In this document: positions 37,560 through 46,192 of the stretch, one piece after another
Position numbering within the stretch: position 1 is the stretch's first letter
How the letters are laid out: each line of letters starts with the position of its first letter
NCBI RefSeq assembly: GCF_003097495.1
Contig: NZ_QEOP01000002.1
Location: 124,001-188,000 of the forward strand
From: Amnibacterium flavum
Lineage (GTDB): Bacteria > Actinomycetota > Actinomycetes > Actinomycetales > Microbacteriaceae
Reading direction: 5' to 3'
Length of the DNA: 64,000 nt
The notes under the pieces: model-generated
What the model was told of the DNA's origin: nothing
What the model saw: the letters and a program-made list of their open reading frames with translations, nothing else
Databases searched by the model: none
Program-made: the position numbers and the translations under genes

Positions 37560-39271
37560 ATCCGGACGGGCTGCTCGAGGGGCTCGACGACGACCAGCGG
37601 CAGGCGGCGCAGGCGCTGCTGGGTCCCGTCTGCCTGCTCGCCGGGGCCGGGACGGGCAAGACTCGCGCGATCACCCACCGCATCGCTTACGGGGTCGCAT
37701 CCGGCGTCTACCCGCCGGGCCGGGTGATGGCGCTCACCTTCACCACCCGTGCCGCCGGGGAGCTGCGCAGCCGACTCCGCTCGCTGGGGGCATCGGGCGT
37801 CAGCGCGCGGACCTTCCACTCGGCCGCTCTGGCGCAGCTGAGCTTCTTCTGGCCGCAGACGATCGGGGGCACGCTGCCGCGGGTTCTCGACAGCAAGGCC
37901 CGCCTTCTGGCTCAGGCCGCCGAGGCGGTGCGCGTCCCCGTCGACACCGCCGTGCTGCGCGACCTCGCCGCCGAGATCGAATGGCGCAAGGTCGCCGGGC
38001 TCTCGATCGACGCGTACGAGGCCGCCGCCGAGACCCGGATGCTCCCCGGCAATCTCGACGCCCACAGCGTCACCGCCGTCCACCGGTCGTACGAGGAGAT
38101 CAAGGACTCGCGTCGTCAGCTCGACTTCGAGGATGTGCTGCTTGCCACGATCGGGATGATCGAGGAGGAGGAGCGGGTCGCTCAGCAGGTGCGGGAGCAG
38201 TACCGCTTCTTCGTGGTCGACGAGTACCAGGACGTCTCGCCCCTGCAGCAGCAGCTGCTCGACTCCTGGCTGGGGGACCGGCAGGACGTGTGCGTCGTCG
38301 GTGACGCCAGCCAGACCATCTACACGTTCGCCGGTGCGAAATCCGATTACCTCCTCGACTTCGGCGCGACCTACACCGACGCCCAGGTCATCAGACTCGA
38401 ACGCAACTACCGTTCGGATCCCGGAGTCCTCGCGGTCGCGAACAAGCTCATGCGCGACCGCCCAGGCGCCCTGACCCTGGCACCGACCCGGCCGACCGAT
38501 GCCGCCGAGCGGGTCGTCGAGCTGCACACCTACCCCGACGAGCTGGCCGAGGCCCGGTCCGTGGCCGATGACATCGCCGCCCGTGTCGGCTCGGGCGTGG
38601 CCCCGAGCGAGATCGCGGTGCTCTTCCGGATCAACTCGCAATCCGCGGCACTCGAGACGGCCCTCGACGAGCGCGGCATCTCGGCCACCGTCCGCGGCAC
38701 CGGGCGCTTCTTCGACCAGCGCGAGGTCAAGGAAGCCATGATGATGCTGCGCGCCGCCGCCCTCACCATGTCGGACGAGCCCCTCTTCAAGACCGTCAGC
38801 GACATCCTCCGCTCGCTGGGCTGGACCCAGCAGGCCCCTGAGACCCGTGGGGCACTGCGCGACAGGTGGGAGTCGCTCGACACGATCATGACGATGGCCG
38901 AGCAGTGCCCTCCGGGCACCACGACGGGGCAGTTTGTCGAGGATCTGGGGGAGCGGCAGGCCGCCCAGAACGAGCCCACCCGTGACGCGGTGACTCTCGC
39001 GACCCTGCATTCGGCGAAGGGTCTCGAATGGGATCACGTGTACCTCGTCGGCCTGTCCGAGGGGTACCTGCCCATCAGCTACGCGAAGACCCCGCAGGCC
39101 GTCGAGGAGGAGCGCCGTCTCCTCTACGTCGGCATCACCCGCGCACGGTCGACGCTGCGACTCTCCTGGGCGAAGGTCGGCCCTCACCGGGCGGCAGAGC
39201 GGCCACGCTCGCGTTTCCTGGAAGAGCTCGGCACGAGCATCGAGGATGCAGCCGCCACTCGCGTCGGCTGA
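37556..39271 (+). CDS. uvrD2: UvrD2-type SF1 DNA helicase, without C-terminal HRDC part
   Basis: 571 residues. SF1A motifs: LLAGAGTGKTRA (I), LTFTTRAAGEL (Ia), FVVDEYQDVSPLQQQLL (II), VGDASQTIYTFAGA (III), LATLHSAKGLEWDHVYLVGL (V) and RRLLYVGITRAR (VI). It ends soon after motif VI with FLEELGTSIEDAAATRVG, while mycobacterial UvrD2 is near 700 residues with an HRDC domain and a tetracysteine module; those are missing here. GTG start overlaps nudC's stop. Its last 137 bases overlap, on the other strand, the next gene. Confidence 0.9.
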   Translation: MNPDGLLEGLDDDQRQAAQALLGPVCLLAGAGTGKTRAITHRIAYGVASGVYPPGRVMALTFTTRAAGELRSRLRSLGASGVSARTFHSAALAQLSFFWPQTIGGTLPRVLDSKARLLAQAAEAVRVPVDTAVLRDLAAEIEWRKVAGLSIDAYEAAAETRMLPGNLDAHSVTAVHRSYEEIKDSRRQLDFEDVLLATIGMIEEEERVAQQVREQYRFFVVDEYQDVSPLQQQLLDSWLGDRQDVCVVGDASQTIYTFAGAKSDYLLDFGATYTDAQVIRLERNYRSDPGVLAVANKLMRDRPGALTLAPTRPTDAAERVVELHTYPDELAEARSVADDIAARVGSGVAPSEIAVLFRINSQSAALETALDERGISATVRGTGRFFDQREVKEAMMMLRAAALTMSDEPLFKTVSDILRSLGWTQQAPETRGALRDRWESLDTIMTMAEQCPPGTTTGQFVEDLGERQAAQNEPTRDAVTLATLHSAKGLEWDHVYLVGLSEGYLPISYAKTPQAVEEERRLLYVGITRARSTLRLSWAKVGPHRAAERPRSRFLEELGTSIEDAAATRVG

Positions 39272-40016
39272 TCGTCCCGTCCGTCCCGTTCATCGTCAGG
39301 CTCGCACCGTCGAGGGCGGTGGCCCTGCCGAGCGTGAGATCGGACACGGCACGGGTGACGACGGCGGTCGCCTCGGCGGCGGCCGCCGGGTGCACCCGGA
39401 GCGGGGCGATGAGGGCGGGAGCCAGCAGCTGCGCGGCGATGACGGGCCAGTCGGGATCGTCGTCGGTCCGGCTGACGGCGACGCAGTGCAGGCAGGCGCT
39501 GCGTCCCGGGTCAACGAGAGGGCCGACGGTCACGCCTTCGTCGCCGAGCAGCACGGGGATGACGGGGATGTCACGGCTGAGCCAGTAGGCGGCGACCGCG
39601 GGCGCCACGAGGTGCGCCGTCATGACGACGGCGAGGTCGACGGGGTCGTCGCGGCCGACCAGGCGGACGCCGAGCCCGAGGAGCGATGCGGCGACCGCGG
39701 CGTCGATACGGGCCGACCGCTCGGGCCACGGCAGGACGCGTTCCAGCACGATGCGGACCGGGGTGGTCTCGGGCTCGTCGAGCAGCACAGGGGCGAGCTG
39801 TTCCAGCAGGACGTCGATGCGCGCCTCCGATGAGGGCAGGCCGGACGTGAACGCAGCGAGCGCGTCGCGGTGCGCACCGATCCGGAGGGCATGGATGACG
39901 AGTTCGTCCTCACGGGTGAGGTCGCGGAGCACGAGCCGCGGCCGGTCCGCCCCGAACCGGAGGGTGTCGGTGCCGATCCACACCGGGATGACGGACGGAT
40001 CGATGCGCAACACCAC
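39135..40016 (-). CDS. TOMM leader-binding/cyclodehydratase-like (ThiF-related) protein, Rv3196-like
   Basis: 293 residues. The C-terminal half has an E1/ThiF-like pattern with a zinc tetracysteine: CLHC at 175-178 and HPRCSC with Cys260 and Cys262. This CxxC...HPxCxC spacing is what I know from the family annotated as bacteriocin-type cyclodehydratase or TOMM leader-peptide-binding protein. No YcaO gene or candidate precursor peptide is in the window, so it is an orphan here. GTG start (40014-40016) with GGAG upstream. The C-terminal tail after HPRCSC is encoded antisense to the end of uvrD2. Function uncertain. Confidence 0.65.
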   Translation of the reverse strand: MVLRIDPSVIPVWIGTDTLRFGADRPRLVLRDLTREDELVIHALRIGAHRDALAAFTSGLPSSEARIDVLLEQLAPVLLDEPETTPVRIVLERVLPWPERSARIDAAVAASLLGLGVRLVGRDDPVDLAVVMTAHLVAPAVAAYWLSRDIPVIPVLLGDEGVTVGPLVDPGRSACLHCVAVSRTDDDPDWPVIAAQLLAPALIAPLRVHPAAAAEATAVVTRAVSDLTLGRATALDGASLTMNGTDGTISRREWRLHPRCSCRALPGNASVAALPPGEGRPSPRRVAASTVRG

Positions 40017-40090
40017 GCGCCCATGCTCCGCCGCCCCCGAACCGCCCCGCAGAACTTATGCACATGAGAAAGGAAGCACAGAGCACCGCA

Positions 40091-40354
40091 CCGCCCGCTG
40101 AGCTCGTCGAAGCGAAGGACTTCGGCAGGCGGCGACCCACTCATTTCGACGGGCTCAATGGGCGGGCGGGTGTCCCGCCCGCTGAGCGGAGCGATGCGTA
40201 GGGACCTTCGGGCCGTGGTGCGCTCATTTCGCTGCGCTCAATGGGCGGGGGTGTCCCGCTCGCTGAGCGCGGCGATGCGTAGGGACCTACGGGCCTTGCT
40301 GCGCTCATTTCGCTTCGCTCAATGGGCGGTTCGCCCGCTGAGCTCGTCGAGGCG
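40091..40354. repeat. tandem array of ~81-83 bp palindromic repeat units
   Basis: Units begin CTCATTTCG at 40140, 40223 and 40304 (periods 83 and 81), with a partial unit before (from about 40091) and a truncated third unit. Shared blocks: CTCAATGGGCGG, GTGTCCCGC, CGCTGAGCG, GCGATGCGTAGGGACCT and CGGGCC. CGCTCAATGGGCG and CCCGCTGAGC parts can pair as hairpins. This occupies most of the 377-base gap between the zincin gene and the ThiF-like gene (40017-40393); nothing coding is seen. Similar elements occur widely in Microbacteriaceae (recollection). Confidence 0.75.
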
Positions 40355-40393
40355 TTGGGGGTCCGCTACCTCCGGCGGGCTCGATCGTGCGGG

Positions 40394-41731
40394 TTAGGAC
40401 TCGTGGGGGCGGTCCTGGTCGTCGCGGAGGAGATCCTCGATGGCCTGATCGATGTCGTCGTGGGCGACATCGGGGGAGGACAGGCGGGCGACGAGGGCCT
40501 GCGGGTCGTCGATGTCGGCCGCGCTCGGCAGCAGATCGGGGTGGGACCAGAGAGCGTCGCGTTGTCCGCCGCCGAGGCTGTCGCCGACGATCTGCCACAT
40601 CGTGGCCGCTTCGCGGAGGCGTCGTGGCCGCAGCTCGAGGCCGATGAGCGAGGCGAAGGCGGATTCGGCGGGCCCGCCGGAGGCGCGACGGCGTCGGACC
40701 GTCTCGGCGATCGCGTCGCTCTTCGGCAGTCGGGCGGTGGCGGCGGCGGTCACGACGTCGACCCAGCCCTCGACGAGGGCGAGAAGCGTCTCGATGCGTG
40801 CGAGCGCCGCCTTCTGGGCGTCCGACTGCGGCGGGATGAACTTGCCGGAGGTGAGCGCGTCGCGCAGCTGCTCGGGATCGCTCGGATCGAGGTCGGTGAG
40901 GATGTCCTCGAAATTGCTCATGTCGATCGAGATGCCGTGCGCGAAGTCGGTGACGGCACTGATGAGGCCCTGACGGAGCCAGCGTGCGTGCCGGAACAGA
41001 CGCGCGTGGGCGATCTCGCGGACCGCGAGGTAGAGCGCGATCTGATCCTCGGGGATGTCGAGTCCCTCGGAGAAGGCCTTGATGTTCTGAGGGAGGAGTG
41101 CGGCGCGCTCCTCCAGCAGCGGGATGCCGATGTCTCCGCCGGAGACCACCTCGCTCGAGAGGGCGGCGACCACCTGGCCGAGCTGGACGGCGAACAGGGT
41201 GCCGCCGATGCCGCGGAGCAGTCCGCTCGCCCCGCCGAGCATGCCGGCCAGCTCCTCGGGCAGCTGCTGCTTCGTGACCTCGGTGAGGGCGTCGGTGATG
41301 CTGGTCGCGACCGGTTCGGCGAGCTGGCTCCAGAACGGCATGGTCTGCTCGACCCATTCGCTGCGTGTCATCAGGCGTGCGGTGGTGGTCAGTTCCGAGA
41401 TCTCGGTGACCTCGTCGAGCCAGAGGGCTGCGACACCGAGCGCGGCGTCGAAATCGGACCGCTCACGGTCGGTCGGGGTGAGGCTCGTGGTGCGGGTCAG
41501 CTGCAGCGCCTGGTCGGTCGCAAGCTGCCAGTTGATCCCATCGGTCGAACTCGACACGGCGGCCTGCAGCTGCGACATGAGGTTGGCCATGCTCGCCGGG
41601 TCGGAGGGCAGACCTGCGGCACTGGCCAGGGCGGCCGGATCGATCTCGCCGCCTCCGGAGAGGAGCTTGCGGATCATCTCGCGCATCTCGTCGTCGGGAC
41701 CGAGGCCGGATCCGTCGGAGGGCTCTGCCAT
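40394..41731 (-). CDS. zinc-dependent metalloprotease family protein (DUF2342, Rv3195-like)
   Basis: 445 residues, mostly helical. An N-terminal acidic, helical region precedes the core WSQLAEPVATSITDAL...LGQVVAALSSEVVSGGDIGIPL. The putative active-site helix is LYLAVREIAHARLFRHARWL, in which the HExxH pattern appears as RExxH, as in the family annotated as actinobacterial zincin-like hydrolase. ATG at 41731 with GAGAGGA upstream. It is divergent from the PDZ/Lon protease, a conserved pairing of two candidate proteases. Substrate unknown. Confidence 0.82.
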   Translation of the reverse strand: MAEPSDGSGLGPDDEMREMIRKLLSGGGEIDPAALASAAGLPSDPASMANLMSQLQAAVSSSTDGINWQLATDQALQLTRTTSLTPTDRERSDFDAALGVAALWLDEVTEISELTTTARLMTRSEWVEQTMPFWSQLAEPVATSITDALTEVTKQQLPEELAGMLGGASGLLRGIGGTLFAVQLGQVVAALSSEVVSGGDIGIPLLEERAALLPQNIKAFSEGLDIPEDQIALYLAVREIAHARLFRHARWLRQGLISAVTDFAHGISIDMSNFEDILTDLDPSDPEQLRDALTSGKFIPPQSDAQKAALARIETLLALVEGWVDVVTAAATARLPKSDAIAETVRRRRASGGPAESAFASLIGLELRPRRLREAATMWQIVGDSLGGGQRDALWSHPDLLPSAADIDDPQALVARLSSPDVAHDDIDQAIEDLLRDDQDRPHES

Positions 41732-41914
41732 GCGGGATTCCTCTCACGCTGTTCGGGTGAGGGATCGCTCCCGCCCTCACCGCACGATCTACGCTAGTGC
41801 GCGACTATGCGGCCCAGGCTGGATAGGGGCCCGCCGGGCTTCTGCCCGCCGCGAACACCGATCGGCGGTTCGGCCCACCGATCCGCCGGCATCCCCGGCG
41901 CAGGAAGAGCTCCC

Positions 41915-43072
41915 GTGACTTTCTTCAGAGCACAGCGCGACGACGACTCGTTCGACGACGTCGATCTCGGCCGATCGGCTCGCAGCCCGATGACCGACCG
42001 TGAACGTCGCACCTGGCTGGGCTGGCTGCTGATCGGCGTCGCCCTCGTGATCGTGATCGCACTGGCGTTCGCGCCGTCGCCGTACGTGATCGAGACCCCG
42101 GGTCCCGTCTACAACACCCTGGGCACGGTGGGGGAGGATGACGCCCCGCTCATCTCGATCCCCGATGAGGAGACGTACGAAACCGACGGCAGTCTCGATC
42201 TGCTCACAGTCTCGGTGCTCGGTTCGCCGTCGGGCCCTGCGAACTTCTTCGAGGTCGCGATGTCGTGGTTCGACCCGAGCCGGTCGGTCCAACCGCTCGA
42301 GTCGGTCTTCCCGGCGGGCACGACCACCGACGATCAGCGCGAGCAGAGCGCGATCCAGATGACGAACTCGCAGCAGGAGGCGATCGCCGCGGCGCTGACC
42401 GAGCTCGGCTACGAGTTCAGCACCACCGTCTCGATCGGGGCGCTCCTCGACGACTCGCCCGCCCAGGGGATCCTCGAGGAGGGCGACGTGATCACGAGCG
42501 TCGACGGCGTCGCCGTCACCGGTCTCACGGATCTGCGCGAGAAGCTCGCCGCCCACGGTGCGGACTCGCCGGCCCAGCTCGGCATCGAGCGTGACGGCTC
42601 GCCGCTCGAGGTAGAGGTGACCCCGACGGAACGCGACGGTGCGGTCGTCCTGGGCGTGGGTGTCGAGGTCTCCTACGACTTCCCATTCGACGTCTCGATC
42701 GAGCTCCCGAATGTCGGCGGACCGAGCGCGGGCATGATGTTCGCCCTCGGCATCTACGACAAGCTCACACCCGATGCGCTGACCGGGGGGCTGACCGTCG
42801 CCGGCACCGGCACGATCGACGCGGCGGGCACCGTCGGCCCCATTGGCGGGATCCGCCAGAAGCTCTACGGCGCGCAGCAGGCGGGCGCCACCCTGTTCCT
42901 CGCCCCCGCGTCGAACTGCGACGAGGTCGTCGGCCACGTCCCCGGTGATCTGCAGGTGGTGGCGGTCGAGACGCTCGAGGATGCGATCACCGCCATCGAG
43001 ACCGTCTCGGCGGGGGATGACACCTCCGACCTGCCGACCTGCGAGGCGGCTGCGGCGGCCTCCGCCCGGTAA
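41915..43072 (+). CDS. membrane-anchored PDZ and Lon-type (S16) protease
   Basis: 385 residues: one transmembrane helix (about 34-50), a PDZ domain (about 165-245, GILEEGDVITSVDGVAV) and a C-terminal S16 Lon protease domain with Ser271 in GGPSAGMMFAL and Lys316 in IGGIRQKLYGA, 45 residues apart as expected for the Ser-Lys dyad. The protease domain would face outward. GTG at 41915 has GGAAGAG 6 bases upstream; an in-frame ATG at 41807 would add 36 residues of low-quality sequence. Rv3194c/YlbL-like. Upstream of UPF0182. Confidence 0.9.
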   Translation: MTFFRAQRDDDSFDDVDLGRSARSPMTDRERRTWLGWLLIGVALVIVIALAFAPSPYVIETPGPVYNTLGTVGEDDAPLISIPDEETYETDGSLDLLTVSVLGSPSGPANFFEVAMSWFDPSRSVQPLESVFPAGTTTDDQREQSAIQMTNSQQEAIAAALTELGYEFSTTVSIGALLDDSPAQGILEEGDVITSVDGVAVTGLTDLREKLAAHGADSPAQLGIERDGSPLEVEVTPTERDGAVVLGVGVEVSYDFPFDVSIELPNVGGPSAGMMFALGIYDKLTPDALTGGLTVAGTGTIDAAGTVGPIGGIRQKLYGAQQAGATLFLAPASNCDEVVGHVPGDLQVVAVETLEDAITAIETVSAGDDTSDLPTCEAAAAASAR

Positions 43073-43148
43073 TCCGGTCGGGTGGGGCGACAGAAGGTGC
43101 CGAGGCCCGCTCAGCTTCGTGTCTCGGGCCGAAGGTAGGATTCACCCC

Positions 43149-46067
43149 GTGACGACCACAGCCGCCGCACCGCGCCGCAGAAACAGATCCACCCTCGCCA
43201 TCACTGCAGCGATCGTTGCTGCCCTCCTCATCGGATTCTTCATCTTCGCCGGCCTCTACGCCGACGTGTTGTGGTTCGATCAGCTCGGCTTCCAGCAGGT
43301 CCTGTTCACCCAGTGGGGTGCCGGAGTCGCGCTGTTCGCCGCCGGCTTCTTCGGCATGGCGATCCCCGTCTTCGTCAGCATCTACCTCGCCTACCGGTTC
43401 CGGCCGGTCTACGCGCGCCCCGCCGCCCAGCTCGACCGCTACCAGCAGGTCATCGAGCCCCTCCGCCGCCTCGCGGCCATCGGCATCCCGATCGTGGTCG
43501 GCCTGTTCGCGGGCGTCTCGGCAGCGACCCGATGGCAGACCGCCCTTCTCTACTTCAACAGCACCCCCACGGGTGAGACGGACCCGCAGTTCGGTCTCGA
43601 CATCTCCTTCTACCTGTTCGATCTGCCCTTCATCCACGGCGTCGTCGGTTTCGCGTCGGCGATCGTCCTGCTGGCGGGCCTCATCGGACTCGCCACCACC
43701 TACCTCTACGGGGCCATCCGGGTCGCGGGCCGCGAGGTGCGGTTCGCGAAGGCCGCCCGCGTGCAGCTCGGCATCACCGCCGCGGTCTACGTCGCGCTGC
43801 AGGCCGTCAGCATCTGGCTCGACCAGTACGTGACTCTTTCCACCGCCGGCACCCTGATCACGGGTGCGAGCTACACCGATGTCTTCGCCGTCATCCCGGG
43901 CCGGCAGATCGTGGCCGGGGTCGCCGTGATCGTCGCGCTGCTCTTCCTCTTCGCCGCGATCACGGGCCGCTGGCGCTTCCCGGTCATCGGCACCGCGCTC
44001 CTCATCGTCGTGAGTCTCCTCATCGGCTCGGTCGCTCCCTGGGTCGTCCAGCGCTTCACCGTCGCCCCGAGCGAGCTGAGCGTCGAGCGGCCGTACATCC
44101 AGCGCAACATCGACATGACGCGCGAGGCGTACGGCGTCGCGGACATCGAAGAGGTCCCGTACGAGGCGACGAGCGAGACAACCCCGGGAGCGCTCCGTCA
44201 GGACGCCGAGACGACCGCCAACATCCGCATTCTCGACCCCGCGGTCGTCTCGCCGACGTTCGGCCAACTGCAGCGGTTCAAGCAGTACTACACGTTCAAC
44301 GACACGCTCGACGTCGACCGGTACGAGGTCGACGGCCAGACGACCGACACGGTGGTCGCGGTTCGCGAGCTGAACCAGGCAGGCCTCGGAGACTCGCAGA
44401 CCTGGTACAACCGCACGGTTGTCTACACGCACGGTTACGGTCTGGTCGCGGCCTACGGAAATCAACGGTCCGCTGACGGACAGCCGAAGTTCGTCGAGTC
44501 GGATATCCCGACCACCGGTGCCCTCGGCGAATTCGAGCCCCGCGTCTACTTCGGCGAGAACTCGCCCGGGTATTCGATCGTCGGTGCTCCCGCCGGAACG
44601 GACCCCATCGAACTCGACTATCCGTCGAACGGCGGCGAGGGGGACTCCGGCATCTACACGACTTTCTCCGGAGATGCCGGTCCGTCGCTCGGCAACTGGT
44701 TCAACAAGCTGATCTACGCCTTGAAGTTCCAGTCCGAGCAGATCTTCCTCTCGGACGCCGTCAACTCCGAGTCTCAGATCCTCTACGACCGCGATCCTCG
44801 TGAGCGGGTTCAGAAGGTCGCTCCCTACCTGACCCTCGACTCCGACGCCTATCCGACCGTGGTGGACGGGCGGCTCAAATGGGTGGTCGACGGGTTCACC
44901 ACATCGTCGTCGTACCCGTACTCCAAGGTTCAGAGCCTCGGTGACGCGATCGCGGACAGCTATACGCCGTCGCCGAATTTCGCGATCGACGATGTGAACT
45001 ACATCCGCAACTCGGTCAAGGCTACGGTCGATGCCTACGACGGCTCGGTCGAGCTGTACGTCTGGGATGAGAACGACCCGGTCATCCTGTCGTGGGAGAA
45101 GGTGTTCCCGACGAGCCTCAAGCCGATGAGCGAGATGTCGGGTGAGCTGATGAGCCACGTCCGGTACCCGCAGGACCTGTTCAAGGTGCAGCGTGCGATC
45201 CTCGGCACGTACCACGTGACCGATGCCGGCTCCTGGTACCAGGCGGACGACGCGTGGCGCACACCCGCCGACCCGACGGCCCCGGCGACGTCCGACGTGC
45301 TGCAGCCGCCGTACTACCTGACCATGCAGGTCCCGGGTTCGGATGCGCCGACCTATTCGCTGTACTCGACGTACATTCCGCGACAGAACAATGCGGGCGG
45401 CCAGTCGGTGCTCACGGGGTATCTCGCCGTCGATTCGGATGCGGGGGCCACGGCGGGCGAACGGGCTGAGGGGTACGGCAAGCTGCGGTTGCTGGAACTG
45501 CCGAAGGACGACACCGTCCCGGGCCCAGGTCAGGTCCAGAACACGTTCAACTCGAATGCGCAGGTCGCGACCGAGCTGAACATCCTGGAGCGCGGTGGAT
45601 CCGAGGTCGTCCGAGGCAACCTGCTGACCCTGCCGGTCGGTGGCGGTCTGCTCTACGTCCAGCCGGTGTACGTTCAGTCGAGCGGTGAGACGAAGCTTCC
45701 GCTGCTGCGCCGTGTACTCGTGTCGTTCGGTGATCGGGTGGCGTTCGAGGACACCCTCGACTCGGCTCTCGATGAGCTGTTCGGCGGCGACTCCGGTGCG
45801 GACGCTGGTGATACCGCCGTTCCGAACGAGGGTGCGGAACCCGGTACGGGCACCGATACGGGCACGGATACAGGCACCGACGGTGGCACGGAAACAGGTG
45901 GTGACGGAACGGCTGTCTCGGCAGATCTGCGTCAGGCACTCGCGGATGCGAACCAGGCTCTGCAGGATCGCGCCGCCGCATACGCGGAGAACGATCTGGT
46001 GGCGGCGGCTGAGGCCGATGCGCGCCTGCAGGCAGCGCTCGAGAAGGCGATCGCAGCGGGCGGTTGA
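43149..46067 (+). CDS. UPF0182 large membrane protein
   Basis: 972 residues. The N-terminal ~310 residues contain about seven transmembrane helices, with the conserved LYADVLWFDQLGFQQVLFTQWG block. A large extracytoplasmic domain follows (SVERPYIQRNIDMTREAYGV..., HGYGLVAAYGN..., SYPYSKVQ...). A Gly-Thr-Asp-rich linker around residues 900-920 (GTGTDTGTDTGTDGGTETGG) precedes a helical C-terminus with an Ala-rich heptad pattern. GTG start, no SD, TAGGAT 7 nt upstream. Rv3193c-like; function unknown. Last gene before tRNA-fMet. Confidence 0.93.
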   Translation: MTTTAAAPRRRNRSTLAITAAIVAALLIGFFIFAGLYADVLWFDQLGFQQVLFTQWGAGVALFAAGFFGMAIPVFVSIYLAYRFRPVYARPAAQLDRYQQVIEPLRRLAAIGIPIVVGLFAGVSAATRWQTALLYFNSTPTGETDPQFGLDISFYLFDLPFIHGVVGFASAIVLLAGLIGLATTYLYGAIRVAGREVRFAKAARVQLGITAAVYVALQAVSIWLDQYVTLSTAGTLITGASYTDVFAVIPGRQIVAGVAVIVALLFLFAAITGRWRFPVIGTALLIVVSLLIGSVAPWVVQRFTVAPSELSVERPYIQRNIDMTREAYGVADIEEVPYEATSETTPGALRQDAETTANIRILDPAVVSPTFGQLQRFKQYYTFNDTLDVDRYEVDGQTTDTVVAVRELNQAGLGDSQTWYNRTVVYTHGYGLVAAYGNQRSADGQPKFVESDIPTTGALGEFEPRVYFGENSPGYSIVGAPAGTDPIELDYPSNGGEGDSGIYTTFSGDAGPSLGNWFNKLIYALKFQSEQIFLSDAVNSESQILYDRDPRERVQKVAPYLTLDSDAYPTVVDGRLKWVVDGFTTSSSYPYSKVQSLGDAIADSYTPSPNFAIDDVNYIRNSVKATVDAYDGSVELYVWDENDPVILSWEKVFPTSLKPMSEMSGELMSHVRYPQDLFKVQRAILGTYHVTDAGSWYQADDAWRTPADPTAPATSDVLQPPYYLTMQVPGSDAPTYSLYSTYIPRQNNAGGQSVLTGYLAVDSDAGATAGERAEGYGKLRLLELPKDDTVPGPGQVQNTFNSNAQVATELNILERGGSEVVRGNLLTLPVGGGLLYVQPVYVQSSGETKLPLLRRVLVSFGDRVAFEDTLDSALDELFGGDSGADAGDTAVPNEGAEPGTGTDTGTDTGTDGGTETGGDGTAVSADLRQALADANQALQDRAAAYAENDLVAAAEADARLQAALEKAIAAGG

Positions 46068-46118
46068 TCGGAGGGCGGACTTCGAAGCCTCAGCGGCGTG
46101 GTAAAGTTATCTACGTAG

Positions 46119-46192
46119 CGCGGGGTGGAGCAGTTCGGTAGCTCGCTGGGCTCATAACCCAGAGGTCGCAGGTTCAAATCCTGTCCCCGCAA
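46119..46192 (+). tRNA. initiator tRNA-Met (CAT)
   Basis: 74-nt cloverleaf: acceptor CGCGGGG pairing with CCCCGC, D-arm GGAGCAGTTCGGTAGCTC, anticodon stem CTGGG-CTCATAA-CCCAG with anticodon CAT, T-arm with GGTTCAAATCC. The unpaired C1-A72 and the three G-C pairs GGG/CCC at the base of the anticodon loop identify it as the initiator. CCA is not encoded (ACT follows). TAAAGT at about 46102-46107 is a candidate -10. Confidence 0.96.

Noticed and set aside
40158-40397. Short plus-strand open frame in the 40 kb repeats
   Set aside because: It consists entirely of the repeat units and repeats itself (SGAMRRDLRA, SAAMRRDLRA); no SD or promoter.
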